The translations under genes and the position numbers were made by a program. 64,000 nt of DNA, from the NCBI GenBank assembly GCA_937981765.1, contig CALJOM010000007.1:1-64000 (forward strand), read 5' to 3'. The notes under the pieces are model-generated. The model saw nothing but the letters and a program-made list of their open reading frames with translations, ran no database searches and was not told the DNA's origin. This document shows positions 37,488 to 45,527 of the stretch, piece after piece. The stretch is from an uncultured Bacteroidales bacterium. GTDB taxonomy: Bacteria > Bacteroidota > Bacteroidia > Bacteroidales > Salinivirgaceae. The first letter of the stretch is position 1. Every line of letters begins with the position of its first letter.

Positions 37488-38681
37488 ATGTCGAAAGTGT
37501 TAATTATCGGTGCCGGTGGAGTAGGGAGTGTTGTAACACAAAAGTGTGCACAAGTTCCCGAAGTATTTAGCGATATTATGTTGGCAAGCCGGACAAAATC
37601 CAAATGCGATGCAATTGCCCAAAGAATTGGCCAGAACAGAATTAAAACGGCTCAGGTTGATGCCGATAATGTTCAGGAACTTATGGCGCTGATTAAGTCG
37701 TTTCAACCCGACATGGTGATTAACGTTGCTTTACCTTATCAGGATTTAACTATTATGGAAGCCTGTCTTGAGACAGGGGTTCACTATCTGGATACGGCCA
37801 ATTATGAACCTCGTGATGAAGCAAAGTTTGAATATAAGTGGCAATGGGCTTATCACGACCGCTTTAAAGAAAAAGGGTTAACCGCCATTCTCGGTTGTGG
37901 TTTTGATCCCGGTGTAACCAGTGTTTACACTGCCTATGCCGCTAAACACCATTTCGACGAAATTCACTATCTCGACATCGTGGATTGCAATGCTGGCGAT
38001 CATGGTAAACCGTTTGCTACCAATTTTAATCCCGAAATCAATATTCGTGAAGTTACGCAAAATGGTCGCTATTGGGAAAATGGCAAATGGTTAGAAACCA
38101 AGCCCCATGAGATCAAAAAAGCATTGACTTATCCGAATATTGGCCCACGGAATTCGTACGTGATTTATCACGAAGAACTGGAATCGTTGGTAAAAAACTT
38201 CCCAACGTTGAAGCGTGCCCGATTCTGGATGACTTTTGGAGATGAGTATTTGACGCATCTTCGCGTAATTCAAAACATTGGTATGGCCAGTATAAAACCG
38301 GTTATGTACAAAGGGGTGGAGATTATTCCACTGGAGTTTCTTAAACATGTGTTGCCAAATCCTGGAGACCTTGGAGAAAACTATACAGGAGAAACCTCTA
38401 TTGGTTGCAGAATACGTGGCATTAAAGATGGTAAGGAGCTGACGTATTACATTTGGAACAATTGCAAACACCAGGACGCCTACAAAGAAACTGGGACGCA
38501 GGCTGTTAGTTATACAACGGGTGTTCCTGCCATGCTTGGAGCCATGATGCTCCTACAGGGATACTGGAAAAAGCCCGGTGTTTTCAACGTAGAAGAGTTT
38601 GATCCGGATCCGTTTATGGAACGTATAGGAAACTACGGCCTGCCATGGGAAGAGGCCTTTAATGTTGATCTTGAAGTGTAA
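37488..38681 (+). CDS. Carboxynorspermidine synthase (saccharopine dehydrogenase family)
   Basis: This 397-residue NAD(P)-dependent enzyme has the Rossmann motif VLIIGAGGVGSVVTQKCAQ at the N-terminus and the family segments MVINVALPYQDLTIMEAC and LGCGFDPGVTSVYTAYAAKH. It belongs to the carboxynorspermidine/carboxyspermidine dehydrogenase branch, which condenses aspartate semialdehyde with a diamine. The product is then decarboxylated by NspC, whose gene is at 16828-17970. The two genes together give a complete alternative route to spermidine-type polyamines. It is convergent with alaS across a shared terminator. Confidence 0.93.
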   Translation: MSKVLIIGAGGVGSVVTQKCAQVPEVFSDIMLASRTKSKCDAIAQRIGQNRIKTAQVDADNVQELMALIKSFQPDMVINVALPYQDLTIMEACLETGVHYLDTANYEPRDEAKFEYKWQWAYHDRFKEKGLTAILGCGFDPGVTSVYTAYAAKHHFDEIHYLDIVDCNAGDHGKPFATNFNPEINIREVTQNGRYWENGKWLETKPHEIKKALTYPNIGPRNSYVIYHEELESLVKNFPTLKRARFWMTFGDEYLTHLRVIQNIGMASIKPVMYKGVEIIPLEFLKHVLPNPGDLGENYTGETSIGCRIRGIKDGKELTYYIWNNCKHQDAYKETGTQAVSYTTGVPAMLGAMMLLQGYWKKPGVFNVEEFDPDPFMERIGNYGLPWEEAFNVDLEV

Positions 38682-38711
38682 AAATCCTTACTTCTATATT
38701 AAAACAAAAAT

Positions 38712-38735
38712 GCCGGCTATACGCCGGCCTAATTT
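38712..38735. terminator. Bidirectional terminator between convergent genes
   Basis: GCCGGC (38712-38717), TATAC, then GCCGGC (38723-38728) form a GC-only 6-bp hairpin. It is followed by CTAATTTTT on the plus strand and by ATTTTTG on the minus strand. It sits between the stop of the carboxynorspermidine synthase gene and the stop of alaS, so it may serve both. Confidence 0.7.
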
Positions 38736-41351
38736 TTATAATATCTTAGTCAAAGCAGATTCAATGGCTTTTTTTAGTCCCTGAGGTTTTTTCCCTCCAG
38801 CTGTTGCAAAGAACGGTTGCCCACCTCCACCGCCATCGATTTCGCGGGAAATTTCTCGAACAATATTGCCGGCATGAAGGTCTTTTACTTTTACAAGATT
38901 ATCGTCGATTATAAGTGCTAGAGAGGCCTTTCCATCAATTTCTGCGCCTAAAACACAGTAAAGGTCAGATATTTCGTTTTTTAATTGGAAGCAAATATCT
39001 TTTAGCACATTAGCCGACGACACTTCAACAACCTCTGCCAAAACGTTTATTCCATTGCGCTTTTGTATCTTCTGTAATAGTTGCTGTTTAATGCCTTGGG
39101 TGCGTTGGCGTTCGGTTTCTTCGAGTTGTTTTTGCAGGTTATGAGTAGTTTCCAACATTCCTTCAATTGCCTTCACTACATCCTTTGGCCCTTTAAGCAA
39201 TTGTTTAATTGCTTCTAAATCTTCCATTTGGCTGCGTACATAATCAATGGCCTTTTGTGCGGTAATGGCTTCAATACGTCGAATGCCGGCAGCAATTGCA
39301 CTCTCTGACACAATGATAAAAAATCCGATATCACCGGTTGCATGAACATGTGTTCCTCCACAAAGTTCTTTGGAATCACCAAATTGAATTACCCGAACCT
39401 TTTCTTCGTACTTCTCTCCAAATAGCGCTATGGCCCCCATTTCTGTGGCTTTTTCAAGAGGGATATTACGATGTTCGGTAAGGGTTATATTTTGTCGTAT
39501 CAACTGGTTTACCATGTCTTCAATGCGATAGATCTCCTCATTACTAACTTTCTGGTAATGTGAAAAGTCGAAGCGCAGACGTTCGGGCGACACCAAAGAA
39601 CCCTTTTGTTCAACATGTGTACCGAGGATAGTACGAAGCGCATAATGTAGGAGATGGGTCGCTGAGTGGTTGTTTTCGGTTGCATGTCGCTTCTGTTCGT
39701 CGACCTTTGCCACAAATGGCTGGTCGATGTTTTGGGGTAAACGGTCAATGGTGTGAACAATAAGACGGTTTTCCCGCACTGTGTTGAGAACACGAATTGT
39801 TTCGGTATCGCTGATCAGAGAACCCGTGTCACCAACCTGACCTCCGCTTTCGGCATAAAACGGGGTTTGATCAAGAGTTATCTGTATAACATCTTTGCCT
39901 TTTACCGTTGCTTTTCTGAAGGCTGTAATATGGCATTCGCATTCTGTGGTTTCATAACCTACGAAGATAGTTTCGGACTTACTAAGTTCTACCCAGTCGT
40001 TGGTTACTATCATAGAGGCTTTACGTGAGCGCTCTTTTTGCTCCGACATGGCTTCCTCAAACCCCTTACTGTCGAGTTGAAGATTGTGCTCTTTAAGTAT
40101 GAGCTCGGTTAAATCGATGGGGAAGCCGTATGTGTCGTAAAGTTCAAAAGCAACTTTGCCGTTGAAAACGGTTTGACCGTTGGCCACCATGGTTTCAATG
40201 TGAGATTCAATCATTCGTATGCCTGAGGCAAGTGTGCGAAGGAAGGTTAATTCTTCTTCACGTATTACCTTCTCAATAATTTCACGCTGATGTTTCAATT
40301 CCGGATAAGCTTCTCCCATTTCTGTTGCTAACGTTCCAACTAATCTAGATAGAAACGGTTCGTTTTGATTAAGGTAAGTGAAAGCATATCGAATGGCTCG
40401 TCGCAGAATACGACGAATTACGTATCCTGCCTTATTGTTGCTTGGAAGTTGGCTGTCGGCAATGGCAAACGATACCGCCCGCAGGTGGTCGGCAACCACT
40501 CGGAAGGCTACATCCTTTTTTGGATCAGACCCGTAGGAAATGCCCGTAATTTCTTCGATTTTTCGTATGATGGGGGTGAAAACATCGGTATCGTAGTTCG
40601 ATTGCTTTCCCTGAAGCACCATACAAAGACGTTCAAAACCCATCCCGGTATCAACATGTTTTGCGGGTAATGGATCTAGAGTGCCATCGTCGCGGCGATT
40701 GAACTCCATAAACACCAGGTTCCAAATTTCGATAACCAGGTGGTGTCCGGTGTTTACGAGATTACGACCGGGAATTTTATTCCGTTCCTCTTCAGATCTG
40801 AGATCAATATGAATTTCGGTACAAGGTCCGCAAGGTCCGGTAGCTCCCATTTCCCAGAAGTTATCTTTTTTACTGCCGAACAAAATTCTTTCTTTAGGCA
40901 CATGGGTTTCCCATAGCTTGGCACTTTCTGTGTCAGGGGCCAGGTTTTCTTCGGCATCGCCTTCAAAAACAGTAATATAAAGCCTGTTTTTGTCGATTTT
41001 ATATACATCGGTTAATAGTTCCCATGCCCAATCGATGGCTTCTTTCTTAAAATAATCGCCAAACGACCAGTTTCCCAACATTTCAAACATGGTATGATGG
41101 TAGGTGTCGTGTCCTACTTCTTCAAGATCGTTGTGTTTGCCGGATACCCGAAGGCATTTTTGAGAATTGGCTATCCTAGGGTATTTAATTTCCGATTGTC
41201 CCAGGAAAAGGTCTTTAAATTGGTTCATTCCGGCATTGGTAAACATTAGGGTAGGATCGTTTTTCACTACCATGGGAGCCGAATCTACAATTTTATGTTG
41301 TTTCGAGGCGAAAAAATCTTTAAATGTTTGCCGAATCTGGTTTGCATTCAT
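38736..41351 (-). CDS. alaS: Alanyl-tRNA synthetase
   Basis: AlaS (871 aa from ATG 41351; an in-frame ATG 12 bases earlier is also possible) has a class II catalytic domain. It contains TFKDFFASKQHKIVDSAPMV, the LMFTNAGMNQFKDLFLG segment and GPCGPCTEIH. The editing domain has the zinc-binding HxxxH (NHSATHLLH) and CGGTHVHATGDIG. The C-Ala domain ends with DGGGGGQPFFATAGGKKP. All key residues appear present. It has its own promoter box, divergent from the M23 peptidase gene. Confidence 0.98.
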   Translation of the reverse strand: MNANQIRQTFKDFFASKQHKIVDSAPMVVKNDPTLMFTNAGMNQFKDLFLGQSEIKYPRIANSQKCLRVSGKHNDLEEVGHDTYHHTMFEMLGNWSFGDYFKKEAIDWAWELLTDVYKIDKNRLYITVFEGDAEENLAPDTESAKLWETHVPKERILFGSKKDNFWEMGATGPCGPCTEIHIDLRSEEERNKIPGRNLVNTGHHLVIEIWNLVFMEFNRRDDGTLDPLPAKHVDTGMGFERLCMVLQGKQSNYDTDVFTPIIRKIEEITGISYGSDPKKDVAFRVVADHLRAVSFAIADSQLPSNNKAGYVIRRILRRAIRYAFTYLNQNEPFLSRLVGTLATEMGEAYPELKHQREIIEKVIREEELTFLRTLASGIRMIESHIETMVANGQTVFNGKVAFELYDTYGFPIDLTELILKEHNLQLDSKGFEEAMSEQKERSRKASMIVTNDWVELSKSETIFVGYETTECECHITAFRKATVKGKDVIQITLDQTPFYAESGGQVGDTGSLISDTETIRVLNTVRENRLIVHTIDRLPQNIDQPFVAKVDEQKRHATENNHSATHLLHYALRTILGTHVEQKGSLVSPERLRFDFSHYQKVSNEEIYRIEDMVNQLIRQNITLTEHRNIPLEKATEMGAIALFGEKYEEKVRVIQFGDSKELCGGTHVHATGDIGFFIIVSESAIAAGIRRIEAITAQKAIDYVRSQMEDLEAIKQLLKGPKDVVKAIEGMLETTHNLQKQLEETERQRTQGIKQQLLQKIQKRNGINVLAEVVEVSSANVLKDICFQLKNEISDLYCVLGAEIDGKASLALIIDDNLVKVKDLHAGNIVREISREIDGGGGGQPFFATAGGKKPQGLKKAIESALTKIL

Positions 41352-41403
41352 AAATTGGCACATAATTTTAGCGGAACTTTTGTTAAATTTTTTTAAACGA
41401 TTG

Positions 41404-41411
41404 CAAAAGTA
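41404..41411 (-). promoter_or_regulatory. -7 box of alaS
   Basis: The minus strand reads TACTTTTG, a full TAnnTTTG match, with a leader of about 45 bases. It is only 12 bases from the oppositely directed -7 box of the M23 gene, so the two promoters overlap. Confidence 0.55.
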
Positions 41412-41423
41412 ATTCTTTTCTGC

Positions 41424-41431
41424 TAATTTTG
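41424..41431 (+). promoter_or_regulatory. -7 box of the M23 peptidase gene
   Basis: TAATTTTG matches TAnnTTTG. The start site would be near 41436, about 13 bases before ATG 41449. The -33 region lies within the alaS promoter. Confidence 0.5.
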
Positions 41432-41448
41432 TATCCTAAGCTGACAGT

Positions 41449-42420
41449 ATGTCAAAAACAAAGTATCGTTTTAATCCGGAGACGCTACGTTACGAGAGTG
41501 TCAACGTATCGTTGAAAGACTTTTTGAAACAACAAATTCCAAAAGTATTGGGAATTATGGTTGTTTCGTTTGCTTTGTTTTTGTGGTTGTCAGATTTGAT
41601 TGAAACACCCAACGAACGGTCTCTTCGCCTAGAAAACGAACAATTAAAATTGCAATACAAAATGCTAAACCTTCGATTGGGTGAAATGTCAAAGGCTCTC
41701 GATGAAATTAAAAAACGCGACAATCAAATATATCGGATGATATTTGAGGCTGAGCCAGTGCCCGAAGAAATGTACAAAGGAGGTTATGGGGGGATTAATC
41801 GCTACAGTAATCTCGAGGGATTGAGCAATGCTCAACTTGTTATAGAAACAAGTGAAAAGCTTGACGAGTTGCTTAATAACTATTACATTCTTTCAAAATC
41901 GCTCGATGAGATTGTTGACTTGGCTACCTATAAAAAAGAGTTTCTCGAATCAGTGCCTTCTATATCACCCCTATCCGACAGAAATTTAACCCGATTTGCC
42001 AGCGGGTTTGGTTATCGATTGCATCCTATTTATAAAACCCGAAGGATGCACACAGGTATTGATTTAACTGCTCCTGTAGGAACGCCTGTTTATGCTACGG
42101 GAAAAGGAACGGTTGTTTATGCCGGTAGCTCTTTGGAAGGTTACGGTTTGGTGGTTATCATCGATCATGGATTTGATTACTCAAGCATTTACGCTCATTT
42201 GGATGAAATTAAGGTAAAAAAGAATCAACAGGTAAAACGTGGTGATATAATTGGAACAGTGGGTTCAACCGGTCGTTCGGTAGCTCCGCATTTGCACTAC
42301 GAGGTACGGTATATGGACAAGCCGGTAAATCCAGTAAACTACTATTTTAACGACGTAACCCCGGAAGAATACGAACGTATCATTGAAATATCTTCTCGCC
42401 CTACTCAAAGTCTTGACTAA
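41449..42420 (+). CDS. M23 family metallopeptidase, membrane-anchored
   Basis: This 323-residue protein has a short cytoplasmic N-terminus and one membrane helix (about 35-47, VLGIMVVSFALFLWL). A periplasmic coiled coil follows (about 55-95), then a LytM/M23 domain (about 185-300). The zinc-ligand motifs are present: HTGIDLTAPVGTPV (HxxxD) and HLHYEVRY (HxH). It should cut peptidoglycan cross-links or regulate amidases. The MerR regulator gene follows after 14 bases, probably in one transcript. Confidence 0.93.
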   Translation: MSKTKYRFNPETLRYESVNVSLKDFLKQQIPKVLGIMVVSFALFLWLSDLIETPNERSLRLENEQLKLQYKMLNLRLGEMSKALDEIKKRDNQIYRMIFEAEPVPEEMYKGGYGGINRYSNLEGLSNAQLVIETSEKLDELLNNYYILSKSLDEIVDLATYKKEFLESVPSISPLSDRNLTRFASGFGYRLHPIYKTRRMHTGIDLTAPVGTPVYATGKGTVVYAGSSLEGYGLVVIIDHGFDYSSIYAHLDEIKVKKNQQVKRGDIIGTVGSTGRSVAPHLHYEVRYMDKPVNPVNYYFNDVTPEEYERIIEISSRPTQSLD

Positions 42421-42434
42421 CCAACATACTCATT

Positions 42435-42782
42435 ATGCCTTATAAGGAACCAAAAATTGAAAAACTCTTTTATACCATTGGCGAAGTTGCCGAAATGTTT
42501 GGTGTTAATACCTCCAAAATCAGGTATTATGAAAATACCTTCGATATTTTAAAGCCAAAAAAAAACAAAAAAGGGAATCGACTTTTTACCAAGGAAGACA
42601 TTGAAAATCTGAAACTTATATTCCATTGGATTAACAACGAAGGGTTAACGATAAAAGGTGTTCAGGCCCGGATTAAGGAGGGGAAAAGTAAGTCTGTTAC
42701 AACAACTCTCTCCAAGGTTGAGGTTATAGAAAAATTGGAAGCAATTCGCGAAAAGCTTCTACAAATCAGAGACGAGCTCTAA
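42435..42782 (+). CDS. MerR family transcriptional regulator
   Basis: This 115-residue MerR-type protein has the winged-helix signature YTIGEVAEMFGVNTSKIRYYE at residues 12-32, followed by FDILKPKKNKKGNRLF and a short helical dimerisation tail. There is no C-terminal effector domain and no conserved cysteines for metal sensing. Proteins like this commonly sit next to M23 peptidase genes in Bacteroidota, though the regulon is unknown. Its stop codon overlaps that of the convergent Omp85-like gene by two bases (CTAA). Confidence 0.92.
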   Translation: MPYKEPKIEKLFYTIGEVAEMFGVNTSKIRYYENTFDILKPKKNKKGNRLFTKEDIENLKLIFHWINNEGLTIKGVQARIKEGKSKSVTTTLSKVEVIEKLEAIREKLLQIRDEL

Positions 42783-44137
42783 AAAGCATAGTTAAGCCCG
42801 ATATAAATTCCCGATGTTCCGTCCTGCTTACGGAAAGCGATGCCATAATCAAGGGCAATAATAAAGTTTTCGTTCATAACTATCCGAAGGCCACTTCCAA
42901 GTCCCATGTGAAGCTGATCTCGATTGTTATTTTTGAAAAAATCGGAATACACATATCCTTCGCTTTCAAGGTTCTGACGCACTTGGTCTTTATCGAAAGG
43001 GATAAAGCGAGTTACTACCCCTGCATCGGCAAAAAGATTCAGTCCAAAATAGAAGTTTTGTTTAAAAAGCCTGACATTGCCGGTTTTGGCTCTAAGTTCA
43101 ACGTTCGATAAAAACATATCGTTACCCACAACTCGGTTTCGAAGCACACCGCGAATTGATTTTGCGCCTCCCAAACCTTCGTTGTTCGCCCCTCTGAGAA
43201 AGGTGGTTGTAAGATAGGGTTGTAAGTAGAACGGAGCTTCGCCAAAGGTGTTTTGATACATTACCCGATAGGCAAAGGCTAAATGTTTTTTAATTAACGT
43301 AAAATATTGCCGGTGAATAATGGCTGTTTTCAGATGAGTTTCGGCGGATTGTCCTTTTAGTTTGGGATACAGCGTAATCACAACTTCGGTAAAAACGCCT
43401 TTGAACGGGTTCGGCTCGTTGTCTCGGGTGTCGTAAACTAGTCCGCCTTTAAGGAATGGGTGAATTCCGCCATCCTTCTGTTCTGCTGGTATAACATTCC
43501 AAGTCACATATAAATCGTACAGTGAGGCAGTATCGGGCAAGGGCGATTGATTTTTTCGCCCATGGTTAAGGCGGTCTAAATCGAGTGGGCCAATTCTGTA
43601 ATCGTAAACACCTGTTCCGGTAATCCATCGGAAGTACTGGTAAAAGTTACGTTGAAGGTCGAATGTAAAGCGGAATATTTTACGATCGTGGGCATAAAAT
43701 AGTCGGGATCGATAGGAAACTGAATTTTCATCAATCCAATCAGGATTATACACTGACTGAACGCCATTAAAACCATAAAAACTCATGGCTTGTTCCGTTA
43801 AATAGCTTAAGTCGGTGGTGATACGGTATCCTGGAATCAGATATTTGGAGTCGTAAAAAAAACGGTTTATTCCCGAACCTTTGGTAAAACGGCTAATTTC
43901 AAAGTAAAGGGAATGAAGATACTCCGGATAAGTACTTCCATCGCCAAAATAGTAGAAGTTTGTTAAGCCTCCATACTGAAATCCAAGATCGGAGTCGTAG
44001 GTTATGGTTGGTAAAGCTCCGAGAGTCCATCCCTTTATGACCACTTGAGATGAGTCTTGTGCGTGAATATTTATATAAAATATTGAAAAGCAAAGAATTA
44101 AAACTATTCGAGCCTTAAAATCCGAAATCAATTCCAT
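42779..44137 (-). CDS. Omp85/BamA-like outer membrane beta-barrel protein
   Basis: This 452-residue protein has a signal peptide (IVLILCFSIFYINIHA, then QDSS) and a body of alternating beta-strands. It ends in a C-terminal aromatic strand (IYIGLNYAF), the usual outer-membrane insertion signal. The surface-antigen-like segments (GGAKSIRGVLRNRVVGNDMFLSN, VELRAKTGNVRLF) fit the BamA/D15 barrel, but POTRA domains are absent, so it is not BamA itself. It may be a small Omp85-type porin or translocator. It shares its upstream region with hutI. Confidence 0.82.
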   Translation of the reverse strand: MELISDFKARIVLILCFSIFYINIHAQDSSQVVIKGWTLGALPTITYDSDLGFQYGGLTNFYYFGDGSTYPEYLHSLYFEISRFTKGSGINRFFYDSKYLIPGYRITTDLSYLTEQAMSFYGFNGVQSVYNPDWIDENSVSYRSRLFYAHDRKIFRFTFDLQRNFYQYFRWITGTGVYDYRIGPLDLDRLNHGRKNQSPLPDTASLYDLYVTWNVIPAEQKDGGIHPFLKGGLVYDTRDNEPNPFKGVFTEVVITLYPKLKGQSAETHLKTAIIHRQYFTLIKKHLAFAYRVMYQNTFGEAPFYLQPYLTTTFLRGANNEGLGGAKSIRGVLRNRVVGNDMFLSNVELRAKTGNVRLFKQNFYFGLNLFADAGVVTRFIPFDKDQVRQNLESEGYVYSDFFKNNNRDQLHMGLGSGLRIVMNENFIIALDYGIAFRKQDGTSGIYIGLNYAF

Positions 44138-44148
44138 AGGGTAGAAGG

Positions 44149-44178
44149 TTTGAATATTGTTTTAAATTCGTAGCTTTG
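44149..44178 (+). promoter_or_regulatory. Promoter of hutI
   Basis: TTTG (44149-44152), an 18-base spacer and TAGCTTTG (44171-44178) match the Bacteroidota promoter. The transcript would start near 44183, which excludes the upstream in-frame start at 44176 and supports ATG 44260, with a leader of about 77 bases. Confidence 0.65.
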
Positions 44179-44259
44179 CGGTGCGAAAGCAAAGCTTTTT
44201 CCAATTTCAAAAGTAAACTAAAATCTGAAAAAAAGCCTTACCATAACAAAAAAAATGCC

Positions 44260-45504
44260 ATGAAACTTCTGATAAAAAATATCAAAAAACTTGTTCAGGT
44301 GGAGGAAACACCTCGCACTTGGGTAGCCGGTGCAGATATGGATAAGTTGCCTGTGATCGACGATGCTTATTTATTGATTGACCAAGGGAAAATTTTGGAT
44401 TTTGGCCCCATGGTGAATTGTCCAAACGTCGATGCAGGGGTGATTGATGCTACGGATCGTTTTGTTTTCCCATCCTTTTGCGATAGCCACACACACCTAG
44501 TTTATTCAGGAAGTCGGGAGATTGAATACGTTGACAAAATCCGTGGCTTATCCTACGAAGAGATCGCCAAAAGGGGCGGGGGAATATTAAATTCGGCCAA
44601 AAGAATTGCAAAGGTTACTGAGGAACAACTCTACGAAGAATCGTTGCCCAGAATTCAGGAAATTATTGCGTTTGGTACCGGGGCAGTTGAAATTAAATCT
44701 GGCTATGGGATGGATCCGGAGAATGAACTTAAAATGCTTCGTGTAATTAAACGTTTGAAAGAAACCACACCTTTGATAATAAAATCAACGTTTCTTGGGG
44801 CACACACTATTCCAATGGAATATAGGGGACGACAAGAGGTGTTTGTTGATTTGGTTATAAACACTATGTTACCTCAGGTTGCAGCAGAAGATTTGGCCGA
44901 TTATGTTGATGTATTTTGCGATAAAGGTTTCTTTACGGTTGAAGATACCGATAGAATTTTGTGCGCCGCTATGAAATATGGGTTGCGGGCTAAACTTCAT
45001 GCCAACGAACTCGATTATTCCGGCGGTGTTCAGGTAGGAGTTAAATACAATGCACTATCTGTAGACCATCTTGAATACGTTGGAAAAAAGGAAATTGAGG
45101 CTTTAAAAAATTCTGAAACCATGCCTACGGTATTACCAGGTGCTGCTTTTTTCCTAAATATGGTGTGCTCACCGGTTCGAGAAATGATTAATGCAGGATT
45201 ACCGGTAGCATTGGCATCGGATTTTAATCCAGGGTCGTCGCCCTCAGGAAATATGAAATTTATTCTCTCGTTAGGTTGTATTAATTACAAAATGACTCCT
45301 AGCGAAGTAATCAACGCTACGACCATTAACTCGGCTTACGCCATGGGGGTTGAAGATATCGCAGGTTCAATAGCACGGGGGAAAATAGCTAATGTGTTTA
45401 TAACCAAAAAGATACCTACAATAGAGTATTTCCCTTATGCTTATACCAGCCATCTGATAGAAAAAGTTATTCTTAACGGAAAAGTTGTTGAAACATCGTT
45501 GTAA
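44260..45504 (+). CDS. hutI: Imidazolonepropionase
   Basis: HutI (414 aa) opens the imidazolone ring in histidine degradation to give N-formimino-L-glutamate. Amidohydrolase-fold metal ligands are visible: DSHTHLVYSG (HxH), the later His in FLGAHTIP and KLHANEL, and Asp in ASDFNPGSSP. The C-terminal MGVEDIAGSIARGKIAN is typical of HutI. The next gene, 23 bases downstream, is the fused formiminotransferase-cyclodeaminase, which uses its product. HutH and HutU are not in the window. Confidence 0.96.
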   Translation: MKLLIKNIKKLVQVEETPRTWVAGADMDKLPVIDDAYLLIDQGKILDFGPMVNCPNVDAGVIDATDRFVFPSFCDSHTHLVYSGSREIEYVDKIRGLSYEEIAKRGGGILNSAKRIAKVTEEQLYEESLPRIQEIIAFGTGAVEIKSGYGMDPENELKMLRVIKRLKETTPLIIKSTFLGAHTIPMEYRGRQEVFVDLVINTMLPQVAAEDLADYVDVFCDKGFFTVEDTDRILCAAMKYGLRAKLHANELDYSGGVQVGVKYNALSVDHLEYVGKKEIEALKNSETMPTVLPGAAFFLNMVCSPVREMINAGLPVALASDFNPGSSPSGNMKFILSLGCINYKMTPSEVINATTINSAYAMGVEDIAGSIARGKIANVFITKKIPTIEYFPYAYTSHLIEKVILNGKVVETSL

Positions 45505-45527
45505 AACCATACAAATCAAAAAACGTT

